Assembly: GCF_031426495.1 (NCBI RefSeq)
Contig: NZ_JANPLK010000089.1
Location: 1 to 17,100 of the forward strand
Direction of reading: 5' to 3'
Length of the DNA: 17,100 nucleotides
Source: Gemmatimonas sp.
GTDB lineage: Bacteria; Gemmatimonadota; Gemmatimonadetes; Gemmatimonadales; Gemmatimonadaceae
The notes under the pieces were generated by a model. The model searched no databases, was not told the origin of the DNA, and saw only the letters and a list, made by a program, of their open reading frames with translations. Position 1 is the first letter of the stretch. The number at the start of each line of letters is the position of its first letter. The translations under genes were made by a program, and so were the position numbers. Positions 1-7,501 of the stretch are shown here, piece by piece.

Positions 1-2
1 CG

Positions 3-8
3 CCTCCT
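3..8 (-). promoter_or_regulatory. Ribosome-binding site of an off-window gene
   Basis: The minus strand reads AGGAGG here, just inside the left edge and followed only by CG before the window ends. This is a near-perfect Shine-Dalgarno sequence in the same direction as bamA and ompH. A start codon within about 4 to 8 bases past the edge is expected. In many diderms lpxD or another lipid A gene follows ompH/skp, but nothing in this window identifies the gene. Confidence 0.55.
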
Positions 9-216
9 ACTTGCGCCGCAACGGCAGCGGCGGGGGATGGGGGGTGGGCCAGACCCCCCCCCCCCAGCGGGTCGATTGTACCCCCCCCGACAGCGGGCAG
101 AACAACCTGGGGGGGGTATTGTTGTTTAGACCCGCCCGGGGGGCTCCGTGGGCTCCCCCCCCCCCCCCCCCCCCCGCCTGCGGATCCTTGGAACCGCCGC
201 TCACTGCGGCGATCAC
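7..216 (-). CDS. Doubtful low-complexity small ORF after ompH
   Basis: A 69-codon frame opens with GTG overlapping the ompH stop (GTGA) and stays open through the whole gap, ending at a TAG next to the AGGAGG of the next gene. The product would be Gly/Pro rich, with seven glycines encoded by a 21-base G run, and has no recognisable domain. A short stretch (GAPRAGLNNNTPP, about residues 24-36) resembles the ompH C-terminal tail SAPAGLNTKKPP, although the frame differs. The start/stop overlap looks operon-like, but G/C homopolymers contain no stop codons, so an open frame is expected by composition. I think it is more likely non-coding or a decayed duplication than a real gene. Confidence 0.15.
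   Translation of the reverse strand: MIAAVSGGSKDPQAGGGGGGGAHGAPRAGLNNNTPPRLFCPLSGGVQSTRWGGGVWPTPHPPPLPLRRK
54..175. repeat. Cluster of G/C homopolymer tracts
   Basis: The plus strand carries C12 at 54-65, C8 at 81-88, G8 at 109-116, G6 at 138-143 and C21 at 155-175, all within about 120 bases downstream of ompH. In the transcript direction these become G12, G8, C8, C6 and G21. No other part of the window holds homopolymers this long. Such tracts are prone to slippage in replication and sequencing, so their exact lengths are the least reliable part of the sequence. The G21 run alone could form a G-quadruplex in mRNA. Confidence 0.85.
79..118. repeat. Inverted repeat built on C8/G8 tracts
   Basis: TACCCCCCCC at 79-88 is exactly complementary to GGGGGGGGTA at 109-118, giving a 10-bp stem with a 20-base loop. 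The flanking TA on both sides makes the match more than just two homopolymers. A second short inverted pair, AACAAC at 101-106 and GTTGTT at 121-126, overlaps the right arm and could form an alternative structure. The location in the ompH downstream gap fits a terminator or a structured leader, but no U-rich tract follows. Confidence 0.5.
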
Positions 217-836
217 TCCGTGGGCGGCTTCTTGGTGTTCAGACCCGCCGGGGCGCTCGTCGGACCGCCAAGAGGCGACTTCGCGGTGGCGGGCTTGGCA
301 GCACCCGGCGCGGCACGCGGCGCCGCGAGGCGCAGCTTCGACACGACGCGATCAGTGATGTCCAGATTCTTGTCGGCCGACACGATCAGCGAACCCGCCG
401 CCACGTCGAAGATGAAGGCGAAACCGCCCTCGGCACGGATGTCATCGAGCACCTTGCGCACGTTGTCCATGATCGGCTGCATGAGTTCGGCCTCACGCGC
501 CTGCGCCTGTTCCTGCATCTTCTGCACGCGATCCTGATACTCCGCCTGCTTCTCACGAAGCGTCTTGAGGCGAGCCTCCTTCGCGGCCGGCGACAGCGAC
601 ACTTCTTCCTTCGCATACGCTTCCTGCAGCGTATTCAGCGAATCGGACAGCTTCTGCACCGCCGCGCGCATGGACGTCATGTCCTTGTCGAACTGCGCCT
701 CGGCTTCAGTACGGCCCGGGGCGGACTGCAGAATGGCCGCAGAGTTCACGTAGGCGAACTTTTGTCCCTGCGCCGAAGCCAGGGCGGGTACACCGAGCAC
801 CAAGGCGCAAGCGCCAACGAACGAGGAAAGACGCAT
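213..836 (-). CDS. OmpH/Skp family periplasmic chaperone
   Basis: This 207-residue protein is most likely a Skp/OmpH chaperone that holds unfolded outer-membrane proteins in the periplasm and delivers them to the BAM complex. Residues 1-22 form a signal peptide with a probable ASA|Q cut. A short strand (FAYVNSAAILQSAP, residues 27-40) is the usual Skp opening and leads into a long charged helical hairpin, about residues 43-130 (QKLSDSL, KEARLKTLREKQAEYQDRVQKMQEQAQAREAEL). The strand GGFAFIFDVAAGSLIVSADKNLDIT closes the small body domain. An unusual Pro/Ala-rich tail follows from about residue 171, making the protein longer than E. coli Skp. The gene lies 15 bases after bamA with AGGAC as ribosome-binding site, so the two are surely co-transcribed. 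The assignment is by architecture and context. The tail end is partly echoed in the downstream gap. Confidence 0.9.
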   Translation of the reverse strand: MRLSSFVGACALVLGVPALASAQGQKFAYVNSAAILQSAPGRTEAEAQFDKDMTSMRAAVQKLSDSLNTLQEAYAKEEVSLSPAAKEARLKTLREKQAEYQDRVQKMQEQAQAREAELMQPIMDNVRKVLDDIRAEGGFAFIFDVAAGSLIVSADKNLDITDRVVSKLRLAAPRAAPGAAKPATAKSPLGGPTSAPAGLNTKKPPTE

Positions 837-851
837 AAGGATGTCCTGAGT

Positions 852-3314
852 TTAGAAGAGCTGACCGAGTCGGAAATGGAACTGCCACTTAGGATCGGGC
901 CGAATGCGTCCGGTCACCAGATCCACGGTGGTGCGATCAAAGCCATACGCCATGTCCAATCCAAGCGGTCCCAGCGGCGTAACGGTAGATACCCCGAATC
1001 CGGCGGAACGGAAGAGCCGGGTCGGATTGATCTGCCGCGCCGACGACCAGTTGTTGCCGGCGTCGGTAAAGGCGTTGAGATAGAACATCTGGTTGAACCG
1101 TACGCCGATCTCACCGGTGAGCGTCATGAACGCGTTACCGAACGACGCCGGATCGGAGCGGTACTGGTCCGTATTCGGGTTGAACCCGACCGGGGTAATC
1201 GAGAACTCCGGGTAGCCACGCAACTGCTGGCCGAACATCACACCGCCGACCGCGAACTGCTGCTGGAAGAAGAACGGACCCGAGTTGCCGAACAGGCTGC
1301 CGGCGCGCGCCGTGAGCCCCATCGTAAACTTGATAGGCTGCGAACCCGGGTTCGTTCCACCGAGCTGCCCCAGCTGCGTGTACGCGCGCATTTCCGTGGT
1401 CAGGCGCTGGAAGTTCACCGTGCCGCCCAATGGACCGCCGCTGAAGTCTGCGGTGACCGTCCGCATGGACCCGCCCGTCGCAAAGGGCAGATCGATCCGG
1501 GTGTCGTACGTGTACTCGAGCCCGAGGTTAGAACGGAAGCAGTTCCTGGTGCACGTGTTCTGGATCGTGCCCGAGGTGAACGTGGCCGATTCTCCATTGT
1601 ACGACACGGCCATCGTCGAGAAGTACGACCACGGCACCGGCAGGCCGAATCGCAGCTGCGAACCGGTGCGGATGTTCTGGCCCAGGTTGCCGACAATGAA
1701 GCGGGACTGCGTACGATAGGCGCTGATCGCACCCGACACTCGGGAGCCGCGCAGTGCAGGATCGGTATACGTGGCCGTGAAGTCGTTGAAGAAGCGGCCG
1801 TACTGCCAATTCAGTTTGCCCTGCTTGCACAGGCCGAACAGGTTGGGCTGCTCGAGACCGATGAAGCCACCAAAGCCCACGCCGCCCTGCCCCATCGACG
1901 CACCGAAGTTGATCGAACCGGTGCGCTTCTCCTTCACACGGAACACGATGTCGACGTCGCCCTGATCATTCACAGGACGGTAGTCCGGGAACGGCATCGG
2001 CGACTCGAAGAAGTTCATGTTGCCGATGCTCTGATAGCTACGGATCAACGCGGCCTGATTGAACACGCCACCGGGCACGAGGAAGATCTGTCGGCGAATG
2101 CAGTCGTCGGCTGTGAAGTCGTTGCCGAGAATCTCGATGCGATTCACGATCGCCGGATTCTTCTCGTCGATTTCCCAGCGCAAGTTCACCGTCGGAATCG
2201 AGTCCGGTCCCTCGAGCTTGCGCTCGAGGACGGGATTGATGCGCGCGTACAGATAGCCGTTGTTGCGGTACTCGGCGTTCACTTTCTCGATCGCGTCATC
2301 CCACTTGTGCTGATCGAAAATGCCTTCGGGGGCGGCGGCCTCGCGCTTGATCAAGCCCTTCACGCGCTGCGTCAGCGTGGGGTCGTTGCCTTCGAACGGA
2401 TAGAACTTCTTGAGGTCTTCGGTCGGGAAGCGCCGGTTGCCCGCCACTTCGAAGGTGCCGATGCGATAGCGCGGCCCTTCCTCGATCCCGATCTGCACCA
2501 GCCCCTTTCCCTTCTCGCGATCGACGATCAGCGTGTCTTTCGCAATGCGCATGTCAACGTGGCCCAGGCGCGAGAACAGCGCCGGGATACGCTCACCGAG
2601 GTCCCCGACGTACTTGTCTTCGTCGAACTCGCCCTTGCGGAACCACCAGAACCCCTCGGGCTTGGTTTTCATCGCCGATACAACCTGCTTTTCCTTCACC
2701 GACGTATTGCCTACGATGTCGATGCCGGCGATCGCTAAGCGACGACCCTCATCCACCGTGTAGGTGATGCCAATGCGATCGTCGTCCATCTTCACGGAGT
2801 CGATCGTCACGCGCGCGAGGTAGTATCCAGACGCCTCGTACGTGGAGTCGATACGCGCTCGCGCCTTGGCGAGCATCATCGGGTCGATAGGGCGGCCAAC
2901 CAACAGGTCGATCTTGTCACGCACCGACCGCTCAGAGACGTTTTTCGGGCCCACGACCTTGATTTCGCCAAGGATCGCACGCTCCCGTACCTGAATGACG
3001 GTCAGCACCTTTTCCGGCACGCTCTCGAGATCGCAGAGCAGCTGGATATCGTCGAAGAGGTTCAGCGCGTACAGCCCCTTCATGGAGCGCTGAATCGACG
3101 GGAAGTTGAGTGGCGTCCCGGGCGTCAGGCCCACCTCGCTACGGATGCGCGCATCGGGCGTTCGCGTGTTGCCACGGATCGCGATGGAGTCGGGGGACGC
3201 ACAGCGCCCCGTCACGTCTTGGCCGGTCGCCGCACGAGGGGCAACCGCAGACGCACACAGGGCGATACCGGCCAACACCAACCGGGCCGTTCTTTGGGGG
3301 ACGCTCTTCAGCAT
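852..3314 (-). CDS. bamA: Outer membrane protein assembly factor BamA
   Basis: BamA is the beta-barrel core of the BAM machine, which folds outer-membrane proteins into the membrane. The 820 residues fit the family. A signal peptide (about 1-31) is followed by five POTRA repeats (roughly 41-110, 112-190, 193-278, 283-386, 389-463), with typical pieces such as IRGNTRT, VVGPKNVSE, IVGNTSVKE, VAGNRRFPTED and ILGNDFT. A 16-strand barrel fills about 465-820. The L6 signature appears as LRGY at 698-701, the Omp85 (V/I)RG(F/Y) element. The C-terminus ends HFRLGQLF with the final Phe expected of barrel proteins. Cysteines C38 and C94 could bridge POTRA1, and C588/C592 lie in a surface-loop region. 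The start at 3314 is chosen because it gives the signal peptide; AAAGG lies two bases upstream. A hairpin separates it from clpC, and ompH follows closely. Confidence 0.96.
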   Translation of the reverse strand: MLKSVPQRTARLVLAGIALCASAVAPRAATGQDVTGRCASPDSIAIRGNTRTPDARIRSEVGLTPGTPLNFPSIQRSMKGLYALNLFDDIQLLCDLESVPEKVLTVIQVRERAILGEIKVVGPKNVSERSVRDKIDLLVGRPIDPMMLAKARARIDSTYEASGYYLARVTIDSVKMDDDRIGITYTVDEGRRLAIAGIDIVGNTSVKEKQVVSAMKTKPEGFWWFRKGEFDEDKYVGDLGERIPALFSRLGHVDMRIAKDTLIVDREKGKGLVQIGIEEGPRYRIGTFEVAGNRRFPTEDLKKFYPFEGNDPTLTQRVKGLIKREAAAPEGIFDQHKWDDAIEKVNAEYRNNGYLYARINPVLERKLEGPDSIPTVNLRWEIDEKNPAIVNRIEILGNDFTADDCIRRQIFLVPGGVFNQAALIRSYQSIGNMNFFESPMPFPDYRPVNDQGDVDIVFRVKEKRTGSINFGASMGQGGVGFGGFIGLEQPNLFGLCKQGKLNWQYGRFFNDFTATYTDPALRGSRVSGAISAYRTQSRFIVGNLGQNIRTGSQLRFGLPVPWSYFSTMAVSYNGESATFTSGTIQNTCTRNCFRSNLGLEYTYDTRIDLPFATGGSMRTVTADFSGGPLGGTVNFQRLTTEMRAYTQLGQLGGTNPGSQPIKFTMGLTARAGSLFGNSGPFFFQQQFAVGGVMFGQQLRGYPEFSITPVGFNPNTDQYRSDPASFGNAFMTLTGEIGVRFNQMFYLNAFTDAGNNWSSARQINPTRLFRSAGFGVSTVTPLGPLGLDMAYGFDRTTVDLVTGRIRPDPKWQFHFRLGQLF

Positions 3315-3342
3315 AGCCTTTGAATATACACCGAAACGGCAA

Positions 3343-3369
3343 GCGGCCGGACCCCTAGGGTCCGGCCGC
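3343..3369 (-). terminator. Hairpin terminator after clpC
   Basis: A perfect 12-bp stem (GCGGCCGGACCC at 3343-3354, GGGTCCGGCCGC at 3358-3369) closes on a 3-base loop. It sits 14 bases past the clpC stop and 29 bases before bamA. On the minus strand the stem is followed by TTGCCGTTTCGG, which is only moderately T-rich, so it may terminate partially and attenuate expression of bamA-ompH rather than stop it. The stem is symmetrical, but no plus-strand gene needs it. Confidence 0.7.
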
Positions 3370-3382
3370 CGCTGATCCTGTC

Positions 3383-5887
3383 TTACGCCTGGGGCGTAGG
3401 GGACAGGACGCGGAACTCCAGTTTCTCCTTCTCCGTGGTCGAGACCGCGACTTCGATCTCGTCCCCCTTGGAGAATTCGCCCAGGAGGATCTTCTCGGAA
3501 AGCGGATCCTCGATGTACCGCTGAATCGCCCGCTTGAGCGGACGAGCGCCGTAGTGCTCGTCGTGCCCGTGGTCAACCAGGAACTCGGTCGCCGCGTCGG
3601 TCAGCTTGATCGTGATCTCCTCCTCGGCCAAACGCTTCTGCACGTCGGCGAATAGGATCGACACGATCTTCGAGATGTGCTCCTTCCCGAGCGGGTGGAA
3701 CACGATCACGTCGTCGAGACGATTGAGGAATTCAGGGTTGAACACGCGCCCCATTTCCTCCTTCACCTTCTCCGAAATACGCTCGAAATCCCCTCGCGCA
3801 TCGTTACCGGCGAAGCCCAGCGACTTGCCCCGCGTGATGTCCTTCGCGCCCACGTTCGACGTCATGATGACGACGGTGTTCTTGAAGTCGATCACCCGGC
3901 CGTAATTGTCGGTGAGGTGACCCTCATCGAGCACCTGCAACAGAATGTTGAACACGTCAGGGTGTGCCTTCTCGATTTCGTCCAGCAGGACGACCGAATA
4001 TGGCTTGCGGCGCACGGCCTTCGTGAGCGTGCCGGAGTCTTCGTAGCCCACGTACCCCGGCGGCGCACCGATGAGCCGCGACACGGAGAACTTCTCCATG
4101 TACTCGCTCATGTCGACACGGATCAGGGCCGACGTATCGGCGAACAGGAACTTGGCCAGCGACCGCGCCAGCTCGGTCTTGCCGACGCCCGTAGGCCCCG
4201 AGAAGATGAACGAACCGATCGGACGACGCGGATCCTTCAGGCCGGCGCGGCTGCGGCGAATGGAGCGGGCAAGCGCCTTGATCGCCTCGTCCTGACCGAC
4301 CACTGACTGGTGCAGCTCGTCTTCCATACGGAGCAGACGCGCCGTCTCCGCTTCCTGAAGGCGCGTGACGGGAATGCCCGTCCAGCGGCTCACGATGAAC
4401 GCGATCTCTTCCTCGCCAAGCGTGGGGCGGTGCGACTGACGCCGCTGCTCCCAGTCTTCCTGCTTGCGACGGATCTGCGCCTGCAGATCGCGCTCGTTAT
4501 CCCGCAACGAGGCCGCTCGCTCGAAATTCTGATCGCGAACCGCTGCTTCCTTTTCGTTGTTGATCGCTTCCAGCTGTTCCTTGAGCTCCGCGACCTCGGC
4601 CGGCGGCACCTGCGCCGCCAGACGTGCGCGTGCCCCAGCCTCGTCGATCACGTCGATCGCCTTATCCGGCAGGAAACGGTCGGTGATGTAGCGTTCCGAC
4701 AACTTGGCCGCGGCGAGCAACGTCTCGTCGGGGATGTTCACGCGGTGGTGGTCCTCGTACTTCTTGCGGAGCCCCTGCAGAATCTGCACGGTCTCATCGA
4801 TCGAGGGCGGCTCGACCACGACCGTCTGGAATCGACGCTCGAGGGCTCCGTCCTTCTCGATGTACTTGCGATACTCGTTGAGCGTGGATGCACCGACGCA
4901 CTGCAGTTCGCCGCGCGCGAGCGCCGGCTTCAGCATGTTGCTGGCGTCGATCGCGCCTTCGGCCGCACCGGCACCAACGAGCGTGTGCAACTCGTCGATG
5001 AACAGAATGACCTGCTTGTTCTGCGCGATCTCGTTCATGACCGCCTTGAGGCGCTCCTCGAACTGGCCACGGTATTTCGTGCCGGCAATGACCGCCGCCA
5101 TGTCGAGCGACAGCACGCGGTTGTCGCGGAGCGAATCCGGGCAGTCGCCGTTGGCGATGAGCTGCGCGAGTCCTTCCACGATGGCCGTCTTGCCCACACC
5201 GGGCTCGCCGATCAGCACCGGGTTGTTCTTCTTCCGGCGCGTGAGCACTTCCATCACGCGCTCGATTTCCTTCGCCCGTCCGATCGTGGGATCGAGCTGC
5301 CCTTCCGCAGCAAGCTGCGTGAGGTCTCGGCAGAAATGATCGAGGGCCGGCGTCTTCGACTTCTTGTCGCCCTTGGCCGGTGCCGCCGACGGTGGAACGC
5401 TGCCGGCCTTCTCGGCCTGCGGCGCCGCTCCGCCCTGCGGCATTTCCGTACCCAGCAAACGCAGCGTTTCCGCGCGCGCCGCTTCGAGATTGACGCCCGC
5501 GTCGGTCAACACCTGCGCGGCGATCCCCTTCTCTTCACGAAGGAGGCCGAGCAACAGGTGTTCGGTGCCGACGTAGCTGTGATTGAGATCGCGGGCTTCC
5601 GCCATCGCGAGCTCGAGCACTTTCTTGGCGCGCGAGGTATACGGCAAATCAGGTCCGGTGGCCTGTGCCGCTTTCCCCTTCTTGACGGTGTCCTCGATCT
5701 TCTGGGTAACGTCGTCGAGATCCACGTTGAGGTTTTGCAGCACCGCCGCCGCAACGCCCTCACCCTCGCGGATCAGGCCGAGCAGGATATGCTCAGTGCC
5801 CACATACTCGTGATGCAGACGTGCCGCTTCCTCGCGTGCCATCGCGAGAACTTTCCGCACCCGCTCGGTGAAGTTGTAGCCGTTCAT
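3383..5887 (-). CDS. clpC: ATP-dependent Clp protease ATPase subunit ClpC
   Basis: ClpC is an AAA+ unfoldase that feeds proteins, in this pathway those marked on arginine by McsB, to the ClpP peptidase. The 834 residues show the full family layout. Two ClpN repeats occupy 1-145 (VGTEHILLGLIREGEG, VGTEHLLLGLLREEKG). NBD1 has Walker A GEPGVGKT at 227-234 and Walker B VILFIDE at 293-299. A UVR-type middle domain lies at about 434-472. NBD2 has Walker A GPTGVGKT at 564-571 and Walker B VVLLDE at 632-637. LGF at 690-692 matches the ClpP-docking loop, so it should work with ClpP, which is not in this window. Sensor 2 is GARPLKR at 780-786. All catalytic residues look intact. The ATG at 5887 has GAGGGG upstream and lies 28 bases after mcsB. 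Confidence 0.97.
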   Translation of the reverse strand: MNGYNFTERVRKVLAMAREEAARLHHEYVGTEHILLGLIREGEGVAAAVLQNLNVDLDDVTQKIEDTVKKGKAAQATGPDLPYTSRAKKVLELAMAEARDLNHSYVGTEHLLLGLLREEKGIAAQVLTDAGVNLEAARAETLRLLGTEMPQGGAAPQAEKAGSVPPSAAPAKGDKKSKTPALDHFCRDLTQLAAEGQLDPTIGRAKEIERVMEVLTRRKKNNPVLIGEPGVGKTAIVEGLAQLIANGDCPDSLRDNRVLSLDMAAVIAGTKYRGQFEERLKAVMNEIAQNKQVILFIDELHTLVGAGAAEGAIDASNMLKPALARGELQCVGASTLNEYRKYIEKDGALERRFQTVVVEPPSIDETVQILQGLRKKYEDHHRVNIPDETLLAAAKLSERYITDRFLPDKAIDVIDEAGARARLAAQVPPAEVAELKEQLEAINNEKEAAVRDQNFERAASLRDNERDLQAQIRRKQEDWEQRRQSHRPTLGEEEIAFIVSRWTGIPVTRLQEAETARLLRMEDELHQSVVGQDEAIKALARSIRRSRAGLKDPRRPIGSFIFSGPTGVGKTELARSLAKFLFADTSALIRVDMSEYMEKFSVSRLIGAPPGYVGYEDSGTLTKAVRRKPYSVVLLDEIEKAHPDVFNILLQVLDEGHLTDNYGRVIDFKNTVVIMTSNVGAKDITRGKSLGFAGNDARGDFERISEKVKEEMGRVFNPEFLNRLDDVIVFHPLGKEHISKIVSILFADVQKRLAEEEITIKLTDAATEFLVDHGHDEHYGARPLKRAIQRYIEDPLSEKILLGEFSKGDEIEVAVSTTEKEKLEFRVLSPTPQA

Positions 5888-5915
5888 CGTCCCCTCAGGG
5901 TCGTAGGGAAGCGGA

Positions 5916-7016
5916 TCATTCGACGCCGCCGCCTTCGCTCACCAATACCTGACGCACGTATTTGGCGCGCGCCAGATTGGTCTCGCTTTCCGTCAACGTA
6001 CGTTGCTCCAAGTGAGCAAGATGCGCCGACTGGGCAAAGATCAGGAGCTTGTTGAGTGTGTATACACTGAGCCCAGTGATCAGTTTCAGGCCAACCGCCA
6101 GACGTACTCCACTCAGGTAGTTCATGGCTTCGTCGAAGGTGAGACTGCGGGCGTACCGCAGCGTCCCATAGGCGCGCCACAACTTGTCCTCGATAATATA
6201 GCCCGCGTCACGGACGAGGACACGACGCGCTTCCTCCTCGCGTTCGATCACATGGCGCACGACGCGGACCAACAGGTCCTGCAACTCTTCTTCCGACCGC
6301 CCAAGTGTGGTTTGGTTCGACAGCTGGAAGAAATTCCCGACCACCTCACTGCCTTCCCCGTACAAGCCGCGATAGGTGAGCCCCATCTGCTGCAGCCCGG
6401 ACAGCACCTTCCCGATCTCCTTGGTCAACACCAGGCCGGGAAGGTGAATAAGGACTGAGGCCCGCAGACCCGTTCCCGCGTTCGTCGGGCAGGCCGTCAG
6501 GAAGCCGAACTCCCGATGAAACGCAAACGGCACCTGCGAGCCGAGTTCGCGATCCAACTGATGCACCGACTCGAAGGCCTGCGGCACGGCAAAACCGGAC
6601 CGCAGCGACTGCAGCCGAAGGTGGTCTTCCTCGTTCACCAGGAGGCCGACCGATTCGCCAAGGAATACGGCGGCGCCGGTCCGGATCGGATGCTGCGGAT
6701 CGAGTCCCGCGAGTTCCTTGCTGACCAGATGGCGCTCATGCAGCAGCTGCCGGTCGACCGTGGCCAGCTCATCGAGGCGCACCAAAAGGCTCCCACTCAA
6801 CGATGGAACGGCACCGAGGGCATCGCGGACCTGTGCCAGCATCCGCAGCCGCTCACCGTCGCGGGCGCGACCCGTGAACGCATAGCCCGACACGTTGCGC
6901 GCCAGCCGCATCCGGGTCGAGATCACGACATCCGCATTGGGGCCGGATGCGTCCAGCCATCGCACCCCGCCGTCGGGCAGGAGCGACAGATCCAGAGCCG
7001 GCCGTGGGGACGTCAT
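5916..7016 (-). CDS. mcsB: Protein arginine kinase McsB
   Basis: McsB phosphorylates arginine side chains, and the phosphoarginine is the degradation tag read by the ClpC N-domain. It belongs to the phosphagen (guanido) kinase family. The 366 residues carry the expected signatures: STRMRLARN at 33-41 (nucleotide-phosphate binding), NEEDH at 128-132, the substrate-side segment TACPTNAGTGLRASV at 174-188 including the conserved Cys at 176, and YGEGSE near 219-224. C-terminal regulatory-half conservation (RAYGTLRYARSLTFDEAM, 281-298) is also clear. The ATG at 7016 overlaps the mcsA stop as ATGA, with AAGGTG five bases upstream, so translation of the pair is coupled. Its order mcsA-mcsB-clpC matches Bacillus subtilis, except that ctsR does not precede it. 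Confidence 0.96.
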   Translation of the reverse strand: MTSPRPALDLSLLPDGGVRWLDASGPNADVVISTRMRLARNVSGYAFTGRARDGERLRMLAQVRDALGAVPSLSGSLLVRLDELATVDRQLLHERHLVSKELAGLDPQHPIRTGAAVFLGESVGLLVNEEDHLRLQSLRSGFAVPQAFESVHQLDRELGSQVPFAFHREFGFLTACPTNAGTGLRASVLIHLPGLVLTKEIGKVLSGLQQMGLTYRGLYGEGSEVVGNFFQLSNQTTLGRSEEELQDLLVRVVRHVIEREEEARRVLVRDAGYIIEDKLWRAYGTLRYARSLTFDEAMNYLSGVRLAVGLKLITGLSVYTLNKLLIFAQSAHLAHLEQRTLTESETNLARAKYVRQVLVSEGGGVE

Positions 7017-7501
7017 TCGATCACCTTGATGCGGTCGCGCAGCTCGGCTGCCAGTTCAAACTGCTCGGTGTCGACCGCTCGTTGCAGGCGATCGCGCAAA
7101 TCATGGATCGAGTCGGGCTTGGGCGTTGCGACGTGGGTGACGGGCGCGTCGTAGCGCTGCCCCACGTGCCGCGAGCTACCATGCAGGCGACGCAGCAGTT
7201 CGCGCAGGCTCTTTTCCATCGCATCGTAGCAGTGCGGGCAGCCCAGACGTCCCGTCGCGCGGAAATCACGCGCGGTGGCCCCGCAGAACGAGCAGGCGGC
7301 GGCGTCCTCACTCGTGGTGGCCGCCTGCTGCTGAACGGCCTGCAGAATGTCACCGAGCGGGTGCTGGGCGACGGCGACCGTGGTCTCCACTCCCTTCTCC
7401 GCGGCGCACTTCTCGCAGAGATGGAGCTGCGTGACCGCGTTGTCCACGATGCGCGTCAAATTCACGACGGCATCGCGCTCTTTGCAGTTATCGCAGATCA
7501 T
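7013..7501 (-). CDS. mcsA: McsB activator McsA (zinc-binding, UVR motif)
   Basis: McsA is the small zinc protein that binds and activates the McsB arginine kinase. The 162 residues hold two paired CxxC units: C3/C6 with C29/C32, and C70/C73 with C88/C91. A C-terminal UVR motif follows at about 131-162 (LRDRLQRAVDTEQFELAAELRDRI), the same type as found in UvrB/UvrC and in the ClpC middle domain. Length and order of parts agree with the family. The start at 7501 overlaps the lolD stop by one base (TGATG), with GGAGG four bases upstream. The stop overlaps the mcsB start (ATGA). Database records may call it a UvrB/UvrC motif-containing protein. The neighbouring mcsB and clpC make the McsA role the natural reading. 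Confidence 0.92.
   Translation of the reverse strand: MICDNCKERDAVVNLTRIVDNAVTQLHLCEKCAAEKGVETTVAVAQHPLGDILQAVQQQAATTSEDAAACSFCGATARDFRATGRLGCPHCYDAMEKSLRELLRRLHGSSRHVGQRYDAPVTHVATPKPDSIHDLRDRLQRAVDTEQFELAAELRDRIKVIE

Noticed and set aside
195..211. Hairpin CGCCGC/GCGGCG directly after the ompH stop
   Set aside because: The stem is six base pairs in very GC-rich sequence with no T-tract; expected by chance here.
762..2738. Plus-strand frame of 658 codons
   Set aside because: It is antisense to bamA, low in hydrophobic domains and rich in Arg/His/Glu as expected from the complement of GC-rich coding DNA. The minus frame has clear POTRA and barrel features.
3323..3328. TATATT (minus strand) as a -10 box for bamA
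   Set aside because: No acceptable -35 box lies 16 to 18 bases upstream, because that region is the clpC hairpin. Transcription would begin at the start codon itself. A leaderless start cannot be excluded but is not supported.
4310..6055. Plus-strand frame of 581 codons
   Set aside because: It is antisense to clpC with no recognisable domain; the minus strand has complete AAA+ motifs.
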